A DNA stretch of 33,903 nt, taken from NCBI GenBank assembly GCA_943359325.1, contig CALRHD010000008.1, positions 1-33,903 of the forward strand. Direction: 5' to 3'. Each line of letters begins with the position of its first letter. Position 1 is the stretch's first letter. Shown here one piece after another: positions 8,407 through 15,015 of this stretch. The notes beneath the pieces are model-generated. The model was not told the DNA's origin and did no database searches. It saw nothing but the letters and a program-made list of their open reading frames with translations. The position numbers were made by a program, and so were the translations under genes. The stretch comes from Candidatus Uhrbacteria bacterium. GTDB lineage: Bacteria; Patescibacteriota; Patescibacteriia; UBA9934.

Positions 8407-8445
8407 AACCGAGTGGAGTTCCTAACGAGCTTTATCTGGGTGACG
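8407..8445 (+). repeat. Sequence complementary to the D/anticodon region of the downstream tRNA
   Basis: Bases 8407-8420 are the exact reverse complement of 8535-8548 in the tRNA (14 nt), and 8438-8445 is the reverse complement of the adjacent 8549-8556 (8 nt). The blocks are in the same order as their targets, so they are not one simple inverted duplication. The segment lies in the 3' UTR of the yecM-like gene. Function unknown. Confidence 0.6.
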
Positions 8446-8451
8446 CGAATT

Positions 8452-8491
8452 ATAACTCCCCATTCATTTGGTGAGTTATTATTTGTTTTGC
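8452..8491 (+). terminator. Probable terminator after the yecM-like gene
   Basis: ATAACTC (8452-8458) pairs with GAGTTAT (8473-8479), followed by TATTTGTTTTG. The stem is short and the loop 14 nt, so termination may be partial. Confidence 0.5.
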
Positions 8492-8513
8492 ACAAAATAT
8501 GAGGGTCGGACTT

Positions 8514-8591
8514 GGGCTTGTGGGAGTAATCGGTAACTCCACTCGGTTCGTCACCCGAAAATTGCGAGTTCGAATCTCGTCAAGTCCACCA
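8514..8591 (+). tRNA. tRNA, alanine-type acceptor, 8-nt anticodon loop (CGU or GUC reading)
   Basis: A 78-nt cloverleaf with encoded CCA: acceptor GGGCTTG/CAAGTCC with G3-U70 and A73; D-stem GGAG/CTCC with 10-nt loop; T-stem GCGAG/CTCGT with loop TTCGAAT. The anticodon stem pairs well only with an 8-nt loop: CTCGG/CCGAA (four pairs, C27-A43 mismatch) around TTCGTCAC, with a 4-nt variable loop. A 7-nt loop would give anticodon CGU (Thr) with C37 and two stem mismatches; the 3' side of the 8-nt loop (GTCAC) resembles tRNA-Asp. The acceptor identity is alanine. The bases just upstream (GGACTTG, 8508-8514) form a second possible 5' acceptor strand. TGAGGGTC/GACCCTCA (8500-8507/8609-8616) flank the gene as an 8-bp stem. 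Confidence 0.85.
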
Positions 8592-8621
8592 TCGCAAGAT
8601 GGTTCCGTGACCCTCAAACCA

Positions 8622-8655
8622 AACAAGTCCACGCAATGTGCGTGGATTTGTTGTT
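8622..8655. terminator. Bidirectional terminator between the tRNA and the P-loop gene
   Basis: A 14-bp stem (8622-8635 with 8639-8652, one G-U) around a 3-nt loop. Both exits are T-rich: TTTGTTGTT on plus, CTTGTTTGGTTTG on minus. It can end the tRNA transcript and the converging minus-strand operon whose last stop is at 8654. Confidence 0.75.
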
Positions 8656-9244
8656 AATCACCAATAAGATCGTGCAGTGTTCTTGAAACAACTGCGTATC
8701 GTTCTTCCCATACATCTGTTGGCGGCATAATGGCAACGGAAGTATGGCTTTTCCATGTCGCGAGCGTACGTTCGTCGAGTTTTTTGGCAATGTCGATGGG
8801 GTCGATACGGTTGTCGTTGCTCGGCCAATGTGCGAGAAGAATATGTGGTGGTGGCAGCGTAAAAAAGAGGACGTGCTCGTACCGAGCATGCAACGCTTTT
8901 GTTGACGTCCCTACAACCGCTGCCAATTCGTCAATCCCGCCATTCAAATACGCCGCAGCATCGTGCACGGCGCGATCGACGATGATTGCATCGAGGTTTT
9001 GCAAACGACTGCGCTGCAACAATGCCATATCTTCGAGCGCCATGCGCAACTGGCTGATTGCAACAACAAAATTATGGTTCGCGAGCTCTGTTGCGGGCGG
9101 GTAGAGCTGTGCCGCAAACACAAACGACGCAATTTCTGGCACAACCAAAATTCTGTCGCCAAACTCAGCAGCGAGCCCTTTTAATGCGGTAGTTTTTCCT
9201 GTGCATGGCGCACCACTCAGCGCAATGCATTTTGGATAGTGCAT
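8654..9244 (-). CDS. P-loop ATPase/kinase-like protein (AAA_28 type)
   Basis: A 196-residue P-loop NTPase with Walker A GAPCTGKTT (11-19) near the N-terminus and LDAIIVDRAVHDAAAYL as a Walker B-like segment. The layout resembles the AAA_28 group of small nucleotide or cofactor kinases related to the NadR kinase domain. Substrate unknown. It is the last gene of the minus-strand operon, 26 nt after the FemAB stop, and its own stop lies at the edge of the bidirectional terminator. Confidence 0.75.
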   Translation of the reverse strand: MHYPKCIALSGAPCTGKTTALKGLAAEFGDRILVVPEIASFVFAAQLYPPATELANHNFVVAISQLRMALEDMALLQRSRLQNLDAIIVDRAVHDAAAYLNGGIDELAAVVGTSTKALHARYEHVLFFTLPPPHILLAHWPSNDNRIDPIDIAKKLDERTLATWKSHTSVAIMPPTDVWEERYAVVSRTLHDLIGD

Positions 9245-9270
9245 AAGAGCCTGTCAGTCCACGGCTGGTG

Positions 9271-10245
9271 TTACTCGATAGCAATCTCCCGCTGCCTTCG
9301 CCGCGGCTTTCGCAGCATACGAACAGCGCGGTATACCGCATAGAGCGGCGCATTCAGTGAAAAATCGACCGTTCCGCCAGTCGACACAATCTCTCCGCCA
9401 AAACCTAATTTGAATCGTGTGACTCCTGCCCATGGATGTTTTAGCGACGCTCCCACAGGCGCAACTCCCCAAAAGTCGTAACTCGACATGCCTTTTTCTA
9501 TTGCGTCGACGAGTAAAAACTTATGCAAAAGGTACGGTGCCATGACGTTTCTGTGCAAATTACTCGATGCACCATGCAAATACGTACGTTGACCGTTAAA
9601 ATCAACCATAAGATTGGCAGCAATGGGACGGTCGTCGTAACGCGCAATCGCCAAAAACGCTCGCACCGCACCGCCCCCATTCAACGACTCCAGCATTGCT
9701 TTATAGTACCCAATCGGGTGCAGTGAAAACCCGTCGCGCACCGCGGTTTGTTCGAGCAGCCGTGTAAAGTCCTCAAACGCCTCCAACCCTGAAACATCAA
9801 CCGTCACCCCCTTCTTTTCTGCCAACCGAATATTGTAGCGCGTCTTCGCCTTCATTCCCGCCTCAATCGCCTCCCAACCGTGGGTCAAATCGAGCACTGA
9901 CGTCGTCGACGGATTCATGTCACGTACCCTCCAACCACCACAGTCTTTTTCTGTTTCAAGACGCAAAAATATACCAGTTGGAAAACTACGCCTAAGCATT
10001 TTCGCTGCGCGCTTTGGCTCCATGCTCCCAATCGGCCCCTTTGGCACAAACCAATATTTCCACCCAAATGGCAGTTCAAAACGAATAGCTTGCGCAACCA
10101 CTACCGCGTCGTTTTTTTCGCGATGAATACGTTCAACCTTTCTCCCCAGCGACTCCTGAAACTCCCCCCACTCCCACGACTGCAAGAACGCCCCGAATCG
10201 CGGTGCGTGTTTCGTGACGAGATTGTTCCATTCGATGTGGTTCAT
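9271..10245 (-). CDS. FemAB-family peptidoglycan bridge aminoacyltransferase
   Basis: A 324-residue FemAB/FemX/MurM-like protein with the double GNAT-like fold. Landmarks are LQSWEWGEFQESLGRKVERI at the N-terminus, KYWFVPKGPIG, TRYNIRLAEKKGVTVD in the middle, and AANLMVDFNGQRTYLHGASS with YDFWGVAP near the C-terminus. The family transfers an amino acid from aminoacyl-tRNA (Gly, Ala or Ser) to the lipid-linked peptidoglycan stem peptide at the cytoplasmic membrane face. The start is set at ATG 10245 (MNHIEW); the frame continues upstream only by reading through the hairpin element 10252-10378. It follows ruvA in the same direction. A tRNA with alanine identity lies about 0.7 kb past its stop. 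Donor amino acid not determinable. Confidence 0.9.
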   Translation of the reverse strand: MNHIEWNNLVTKHAPRFGAFLQSWEWGEFQESLGRKVERIHREKNDAVVVAQAIRFELPFGWKYWFVPKGPIGSMEPKRAAKMLRRSFPTGIFLRLETEKDCGGWRVRDMNPSTTSVLDLTHGWEAIEAGMKAKTRYNIRLAEKKGVTVDVSGLEAFEDFTRLLEQTAVRDGFSLHPIGYYKAMLESLNGGGAVRAFLAIARYDDRPIAANLMVDFNGQRTYLHGASSNLHRNVMAPYLLHKFLLVDAIEKGMSSYDFWGVAPVGASLKHPWAGVTRFKLGFGGEIVSTGGTVDFSLNAPLYAVYRAVRMLRKPRRRQREIAIE

Positions 10246-10251
10246 ACGTAC

Positions 10252-10378
10252 ACGTTCGTTGGACTTGGGATATTCCTTTTGCTCCATCTGCTGCGCTACG
10301 CCGCTAACGCTCGCGAAGCTCGCTGCGGCTGGGCGACAGACATTGCGCAAAAGAAATATCCCAAGTCCTGACGAACGT
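10252..10378. repeat. 127-bp inverted-repeat element between ruvA and femAB (MITE-like)
   Basis: Arms 10252-10282 and 10347-10378 are imperfect inverted repeats of about 31 bp (one mismatch plus one small indel), sharing ACGAACGT, AATATCCCAAGTCC and GCAAAAG. The 64-bp centre is GC-rich. TCATA occurs just outside the left arm (10242-10246) and at the right end (10378-10382), a candidate target duplication. There is no coding capacity; the element fills the gap between the ruvA stop (10385) and the femAB start. Confidence 0.75.
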
Positions 10379-10384
10379 CATAGA

Positions 10385-10927
10385 CTACCGTCTCCCCAAC
10401 ATCTGCAACGCCGATTTCACTTTCTCCTCAAGCGTCTCGCCAACAACATACGGCAACACATGCTCCAAATCACCGCGAGAATACCCAAGACTTTGGAGCG
10501 CGCCCTCAACGTCGGAATTTGCAGAGTGCTGTTCTTCTGTCACGAGCACACCCTTCAGCTCGAGAATAATCTTTTGTGCCGTCTTTTTTCCGACGCCCGA
10601 AATTGCCGTCAAAAAACCAATATCTCCCGCATGAATGTTACGGCGCAAATCGTCAACACTCCCCGACGACATAATTTTTAACGCGCTTTTTGGGCCGACA
10701 CCGTCGATACCGATGAGCTTGTGAAACATGTGCAAATCATCGCGCGACGCAAAGCCATAAAGGTCGAACTTATCCTCGCGAATAATTTCTGCAATGTGCA
10801 ACCGCACTGTATCGCCCAGCTTCCCGCCAAACCGCGGTGTTGCAATGCGATACCCAACGCCGCCGACGGCGAGCACGATCGCGTCTTCTTCACTGTACGC
10901 AACAATTCCCTCAAGAAACGCGAACAT
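10385..10927 (-). CDS. ruvA: Holliday junction helicase subunit RuvA
   Basis: A 180-residue RuvA, the tetrameric protein that binds Holliday junctions and loads the RuvB motor for branch migration. It shows the N-terminal OB domain (MFAFLEGIV to DLYGF), two helix-hairpin-helix motifs (IGIDGVGPKSALKIM, about 72-86; ISGVGKKTAQKIILELK, about 109-125), and the C-terminal RuvB-contacting domain (EGALQSLGYS). The start at 10927 matches the family's usual M-x-A-F-L-x-G opening; ATG 10936 is an alternative. ruvB and ruvC are not in the window. It lies downstream of the HD-domain gene in the same direction. Confidence 0.95.
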   Translation of the reverse strand: MFAFLEGIVAYSEEDAIVLAVGGVGYRIATPRFGGKLGDTVRLHIAEIIREDKFDLYGFASRDDLHMFHKLIGIDGVGPKSALKIMSSGSVDDLRRNIHAGDIGFLTAISGVGKKTAQKIILELKGVLVTEEQHSANSDVEGALQSLGYSRGDLEHVLPYVVGETLEEKVKSALQMLGRR

Positions 10928-10959
10928 AGTGTTCATGGTCGCATACCCGCGACAGTCGG

Positions 10960-12153
10960 TCAAAGCCCAAGTTTTTTACGAGCGAGGGTAATACGACGGT
11001 ATATTTCTCCCGTGTCTACTCCAAAATCGGTGCGAGATGAAGGGTCATTCAGCGCGTCCATAACACGACGCATCACGTCGCCCCGCACAGGGCCGAGCGG
11101 CGTGCTGAGGAGCGCAAAAACCGCGTCACCATCGAGCTGTGCATCGGCAAGTATTTTTTTATACTCTCGTTTTTGTGACCATTCGGCCTGCTGTTCCCTT
11201 TCATGATGACGACGTGGTGCAGCTTCGCGCTCAGCACGAAGCATGGTGACGACAAGGCTCGTTTGCGCACGATAAAACTTTCCGTCGTATACAGCCGACC
11301 CCGCAACTGCGTCGAGAAACATTGCCGCAAGCGTAAGGTCGAGGTACATGTCGACGTTAAAACCCGCCTTCCCTGCTCGTGCCATCAAGACCGCATATGC
11401 CACACGGTCGGCAACGCTCCGAAATGCTTTGATGACGTCGATATGATAGCGAATAATGTCGCCAAGCATTTTTGTGTGCGCTGCAGGCAAACCGCAATGA
11501 CGCGCAATCTCGGTGCGTATTTCTGCAAATTGCAGGGCGGCAGCATGTGGGCCGTGATCGTCATAGTGAATGCCAATCCCATATGCATCAAAAAAACTGC
11601 CCATTGCTTCTGTCAAAGTCATTTTTGCGTGACCGGCATGAAATGCACGAAACAATTTATCGTAACGATGACGCTCGGACTGCGTCATCGTTTTCTGTGC
11701 GCGCCGTTCATGTTTTGCAAACCCTTCCGCTGCCCCCTTTGTGTTTTCGGCGGCGTCAAAAAATGCGGTCTCTGGTTTTGCGACGTCGTGAGAAAATGCG
11801 AATGCGGTCAGGAAGGGGGCATAATTCCGAATAGTCGCCTCGAGCGCGGAAATGTCGAGCACCAAATCTTTTTCACGTACGAATTCTTCGACATCGGCAA
11901 GCGTCGCACCGTCCTCAATGGCGAAAATCGCAGTCAAAATACGCGCAACATGGTCAACAACAAACGGCCCTTCACAGTGATACGGCGCACTTTGTGGCGT
12001 GACGCGAAGGGCGGCAAGCTCGGGAACAACAGCCTCGGCAGCGTCGATCGCGAACAACACTTTTTCTCGAAACATCGGGGCAACACGATCCAACCACGCC
12101 ACACACGGCCTAGGGTCTTTCCTCTTTTTACTTTCCTCTTTCCTCTCAAACAT
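10960..12153 (-). CDS. HD-superfamily phosphohydrolase-like protein
   Basis: A 397-residue protein. Likely metal ligands of an HD domain are H59/H68 (YHCEGPFVVDHV), the doublet H122-D123 (FSHDVAKPET) and H148 (FAKHERRAQ). The HDVAKP motif resembles the HD domain fused to CCA-adding enzymes, but no nucleotidyltransferase domain is present. A phosphohydrolase acting on nucleotides or RNA ends is plausible; substrate unknown. ATG 12153 is 2 nt after the upstream stop (12156), so translation is probably coupled. The C-terminal 90 residues are charged and helical. Confidence 0.7.
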   Translation of the reverse strand: MFERKEESKKRKDPRPCVAWLDRVAPMFREKVLFAIDAAEAVVPELAALRVTPQSAPYHCEGPFVVDHVARILTAIFAIEDGATLADVEEFVREKDLVLDISALEATIRNYAPFLTAFAFSHDVAKPETAFFDAAENTKGAAEGFAKHERRAQKTMTQSERHRYDKLFRAFHAGHAKMTLTEAMGSFFDAYGIGIHYDDHGPHAAALQFAEIRTEIARHCGLPAAHTKMLGDIIRYHIDVIKAFRSVADRVAYAVLMARAGKAGFNVDMYLDLTLAAMFLDAVAGSAVYDGKFYRAQTSLVVTMLRAEREAAPRRHHEREQQAEWSQKREYKKILADAQLDGDAVFALLSTPLGPVRGDVMRRVMDALNDPSSRTDFGVDTGEIYRRITLARKKLGL

Positions 12154-12155
12154 TC

Positions 12156-12986
12156 TTATAGTATAGCAGCAAGCACGTCATCAAGCATTGGCAACGGTTT
12201 TTCGGGTGTCGCCTGTATTCCCCAACAACGGTCGCGACCAAACGTGAAGCCGCCGTATTCTGCAAACAATCGCGCAACCGCATCTGACTCTTGCACAAAC
12301 ATGCGGCGCTCACCTTCGATGACGATGACTTGTTGTGGCGTGTCAAAGTTATCAGCGACAAGAAACGAGATTGTGTCGCGAATGCCAATGTCTTTTGTCG
12401 TTGACCGCACAACAATTGTACCTCCATGCATTTCCCGCGCATCCCACGCCGCCTTTGCCGCATTCTCAATAGCGACTCTGTCTTTGCCAAGCTCCATGGT
12501 AAGCGTGCGATAGTAATCACGAATGTGTTTTTGCTCATCTTTATCTGGCACTTCTGTGCGCAATGCCCACAAAAATCCACGGTCAATCATGCCAACGCCG
12601 CGCACAATTTTTGGATCGAACCCAAGTTCGACTAGTCGTGCGTCATCAATAGCAAAAATATTTAAAAACTGTTCAAGCGAACTTTCATCCTGCATTCTGT
12701 CGAGTGCATCGTAGCGATGGTGGTCAATGACATGCACATCGAAGCCCGCCGTCCGCAATGTCGTCTCTGTCTCTACGCCGGGAATTTCGACAATGTACAC
12801 GTCTCTCGCCACGCTATTCACCTCCCGAATCCTCTCGATGAGATTCTTTTCCTTCTCCAGCCTTGCCCCATGTGGCTGCTCCGAAATAAGCATCGGCACT
12901 CCCGCCGCTCTCGCAATTTTCCCAATCATCAACGACTCTTCGTCATTTTTCGGCGTCAAAAGGACAACATGCACAAAGTTTTTCAT
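12156..12986 (-). CDS. DHH-like phosphoesterase-related protein
   Basis: A 276-residue protein containing VHVIDHHRYDALDR with a DHH triad at 88-90, as in DHH phosphoesterases (RecJ, NrnA, PDE families). Other usual elements are weak: the N-terminal DxD-type metal motif is not evident, and the C-terminal GGGH motif of DHHA1 is replaced by YGGFTFGRDRCWG. It may be a divergent nuclease or phosphodiesterase, or a family that kept only part of the site. The start is ATG 12986, not the TTG at 12992. No ribosome site is seen; CATAAT lies 5 nt upstream. First gene of the operon leading into the HD gene and ruvA. Confidence 0.6.
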   Translation of the reverse strand: MKNFVHVVLLTPKNDEESLMIGKIARAAGVPMLISEQPHGARLEKEKNLIERIREVNSVARDVYIVEIPGVETETTLRTAGFDVHVIDHHRYDALDRMQDESSLEQFLNIFAIDDARLVELGFDPKIVRGVGMIDRGFLWALRTEVPDKDEQKHIRDYYRTLTMELGKDRVAIENAAKAAWDAREMHGGTIVVRSTTKDIGIRDTISFLVADNFDTPQQVIVIEGERRMFVQESDAVARLFAEYGGFTFGRDRCWGIQATPEKPLPMLDDVLAAIL

Positions 12987-13027
12987 ACACAATTATGGTA
13001 ACAGAGAAGAAACGACGTTGACACATC

Positions 13028-13309
13028 TTAATCACCAAAAATATCCTGATGAGTACCAAGGTCGATCAAAACCAATACAAGTTCGCATTTTTTGATCTGG
13101 TAAACCAACAAAAGATCATTTCTAATATGACATTCCCGCAGTCCTTTCATATGTCCGACCAGCGGATGATCGTGATGTATCGATGGGAGCATCTTCCCGC
13201 TTGCCAACAAGACTACCACCCGTTCAACTGCATGAATATCAAAAGACTTTATTCGCGATAATCGCTTCAATGCCTTTCGATAACTCTTGGCGTGAAGAAC
13301 AACAAACAT
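13028..13309 (-). CDS. YafQ-family mRNA interferase toxin
   Basis: A 93-residue YafQ-like toxin. The family's catalytic and stabilising positions are visible: HDHPLVGHMKG, ECHIRNDLLLVY (H and D) and LGTHQDIFGD (H and F). YafQ cleaves mRNA on the ribosome and is held by DinJ/RelB antitoxins. The residue after the conserved D, often W, is L here. It starts 2 nt after the antitoxin stop (13312). Confidence 0.92.
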   Translation of the reverse strand: MFVVLHAKSYRKALKRLSRIKSFDIHAVERVVVLLASGKMLPSIHHDHPLVGHMKGLRECHIRNDLLLVYQIKKCELVLVLIDLGTHQDIFGD

Positions 13310-13311
13310 GT

Positions 13312-13581
13312 TTAGCGTAAAATGTCTTTATGCATCTCTTGAACAGAATCATATCTCTTCCCACCTATTATAGCTTCTTTTGCCTCTGCAACCAAACGAC
13401 GTTGATACACGGGAGAAAAATTTTCCGCGGTTAAAATTGGGAAAGGAATGGATTTGGTGTTGACGACCTGTGTCAAATATAATTTAATCCCGGAGGATAA
13501 ATCGAGACCCATGGCAATAAATGCCTTTTGAGCCTGTTGTTTTACTTTCTGATCAACACGAACTTGTAGAGTAGTTATCAT
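13312..13581 (-). CDS. RelB/DinJ-family antitoxin
   Basis: An 89-residue RelB/DinJ antitoxin. The N-terminal ribbon-helix-helix (TLQVRVDQKVKQQAQKAF, GLDLSSGIKLYLTQVV) binds the operator and the C-terminal segment (YQRRLVAEAKEAIIGG) binds toxin. ATG 13581 is 8 nt after the -10 box, so the mRNA should be leaderless or nearly so. It pairs with the YafQ toxin downstream. Confidence 0.92.
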   Translation of the reverse strand: MITTLQVRVDQKVKQQAQKAFIAMGLDLSSGIKLYLTQVVNTKSIPFPILTAENFSPVYQRRLVAEAKEAIIGGKRYDSVQEMHKDILR

Positions 13582-13589
13582 ATAATTGC

Positions 13590-13618
13590 AATATAAGACA
13601 TTGTCATTACATTGTCAA
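13590..13618 (-). promoter_or_regulatory. Promoter of the relB/yafQ pair with repeated motif
   Basis: On the minus strand TTGACA (13613-13618), 17 bp, TATATT (13590-13595). TGACAATG occurs twice on the minus strand (plus coordinates 13610-13617 and 13599-13606), 11 bp apart, one copy overlapping the -35 box: a plausible RelB operator. Predicted transcription start is about 13583, next to the ATG. Confidence 0.78.
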
Positions 13619-13658
13619 TCACTTGTTTTGACTGTAAAAATTTAACTTTGTTCTTCGC

Positions 13659-13695
13659 AAAAAACAAAAGCCCGTCACCGATTTCTCGATGACGG
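13659..13695 (-). terminator. Rho-independent terminator of the membrane-protein gene
   Basis: A 10-bp stem (13672-13681 with 13686-13695, one G-U on the minus strand), GAAA tetraloop, then GCTTTTGTTTTTTG on the minus strand. Confidence 0.85.
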
Positions 13696-13707
13696 ACGTA
13701 ACGACGA

Positions 13708-14886
13708 CTATTTTGCGTAGGGCCTACAGCTCGACGCTTTGTACTCCGCAATGCGTAGCCATACCGTCCGCCGCTCCGAGGGGAGATCAGCAACAGACGT
13801 AAGTGGTGCCTTGGGCTTGTCGGGCGTACAGATGAGCGGAGCGACCGCTTCCGCTGACTTGTACCAGTACAACCTTTGTGCCTCTTCCTCGATTGCGCGA
13901 TTTCGTGTGGCATCACGATGCGCCAATCTTTCTGCTTTCTTTGCCTGCAACCGCGCCGACCGCAGCATGTCTTCGCTGTTCGACCGCGGACGAATCTTCC
14001 TGCCAAGAAGACGCCAAGCCTTCACAACAAGTGCAATGCTCGTCACCAGCACAGCCCATCCCAACGCCCATTCTGCTGAAAACGAAAGTGCAAGCGCGAT
14101 GCCTGTCAAAGGCCACAGGAAAATCGTAAGCAGAAGCATTATGCTCGGCAACGATGGCAGGTACCAAATCGCCCAATTCACTTTCAACCACTTTGATGGA
14201 AGAAATACGAACTCTCCGTTTGCCTTGTCCTCAAGATCCGCGAGATCATGACGGAGTGGATGCAGAATGGGTTGCGCAGAAACATTCTCAATCAGCGACA
14301 ACTTCATTACCGTGTAGATTACCACGCGAATTGCCATCAGCACCGCGAACATGACGAATTGGATATGTGCGGCAAAGCCGTACAGGCGACGCTGGAACTC
14401 ACAGCTGTCGATCGGCGGCAAGTCGTAGCGCCAGTTGACCCACGCCGCGAGCCACTCCGGCGGCTCCTTCGCGAATGCGTTCTCTGGCACCATAACGTCG
14501 ATCCACGTTCTACCAGCACAATCTGGAATGAGACGGAGCACGTCATCATCATAAGACTGGTAAACGTAGCGGCGCATCCAACGCGAGTAGGAAAGCGGCT
14601 CGAAAAACTTCCGCCTTTCGCTCTGTGCCGCGACGAACGCGTACACACGATTCTTACCATAACCACTAAACTCCACGTACGCCATCATGCTTCCCATCGG
14701 CACGGCATACCGCCGCTCCTTCACCTCGGCATGCCCCTCCAGAGGGGTAACGATGATAAACACGTACGGATCTGCCACATTTGCGGCCGAAAGCTCTTCG
14801 ACGAATCCCGGCGTGACACACCACGAGATCGGCGCACTCCCATCCTGCACGTTCGTGTTAGGAACATGAATTTCGAATCCAGACAT
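13708..14886 (-). CDS. Hypothetical membrane protein
   Basis: A 392-residue protein I cannot assign. It has a soluble N-terminal half (about 1-170, rich in W, Y and R), a hydrophobic segment around 175-200 (IQFVMFAVLMAIRVVIYTVM), two more around 240-290 (IMLLLTIFLWPL, WALGWAVLVTSIALVV), and a charged helical tail (ARLQAKKAERLAHRDATRNR). The start ATG 14886 is preceded by a good ribosome site (GGAG), a leader of about 45 nt with a 5'-terminal hairpin, and a consensus promoter. It has its own terminator, so it is a self-contained monocistronic unit, unlike the operons around it. Confidence 0.8.
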   Translation of the reverse strand: MSGFEIHVPNTNVQDGSAPISWCVTPGFVEELSAANVADPYVFIIVTPLEGHAEVKERRYAVPMGSMMAYVEFSGYGKNRVYAFVAAQSERRKFFEPLSYSRWMRRYVYQSYDDDVLRLIPDCAGRTWIDVMVPENAFAKEPPEWLAAWVNWRYDLPPIDSCEFQRRLYGFAAHIQFVMFAVLMAIRVVIYTVMKLSLIENVSAQPILHPLRHDLADLEDKANGEFVFLPSKWLKVNWAIWYLPSLPSIMLLLTIFLWPLTGIALALSFSAEWALGWAVLVTSIALVVKAWRLLGRKIRPRSNSEDMLRSARLQAKKAERLAHRDATRNRAIEEEAQRLYWYKSAEAVAPLICTPDKPKAPLTSVADLPSERRTVWLRIAEYKASSCRPYAK

Positions 14887-14912
14887 TGTGTTTCTCCGTG
14901 AAAAGAACGTTA

Positions 14913-14931
14913 CGTACTCCAAAGAAGTACG
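14913..14931 (-). promoter_or_regulatory. 5'-terminal mRNA hairpin
   Basis: CGTACT/AGTACG, a 6-bp stem with a 7-nt loop, begins 6 nt after the -10 box, at or next to the predicted transcription start of the gene at 13708-14886. Same arrangement as at 323-343. Confidence 0.45.
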
Positions 14932-14936
14932 ACGAA

Positions 14937-14965
14937 AAGTTAGCAAAAATCGGCGATTTTGTCAA
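14937..14965 (-). promoter_or_regulatory. Promoter of the membrane-protein gene
   Basis: On the minus strand TTGACA (14960-14965), 17 bp, TAACTT (14937-14942). Predicted start of transcription is near 14930. Confidence 0.72.
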
Positions 14966-14978
14966 AAAAATCACGTAT

Positions 14979-15009
14979 CAACACTAAGCACTGTCAGTGC
15001 TAAGTGTTG
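14979..15009. repeat. 31-bp palindrome, copy 1
   Basis: Two 14-nt arms around a GTC centre, one pair mismatched. The pattern is CAACACT, AA, GCACTGTCAGTGC, TA, AGTGTTG. It lies 6 nt past the ileS stop; on the minus strand TTTTTTT follows after about 9 nt, so it may also act as the ileS terminator. A near-identical copy lies at 21904-21934. Confidence 0.85.
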
Positions 15010-15015
15010 AGTTCG

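Noticed and set aside
8395-8460. A third, inverted tRNA gene or tRNA pseudogene
   Set aside because: Blocks complementary to the tRNA exist, but no cloverleaf forms on either strand and block order is not that of a simple inverted copy.
10246-10350. N-terminal extension of the femAB frame to an earlier start
   Set aside because: The extra 35 residues are read through the inverted-repeat element and do not resemble FemAB; ATG 10245 is better.
9917-10371. Long frames opposite femAB and other genes, such as those antisense to ileS and the DUF4012 gene
   Set aside because: They have no recognisable protein features and lie opposite well-supported genes; shadows of GC-rich third codon positions.
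14979-15009. Heat-shock CIRCE operator
   Set aside because: CIRCE has 9-bp arms separated by 9 nt; here arms are 14 bp with a 3-nt centre, and no chaperone gene is adjacent.
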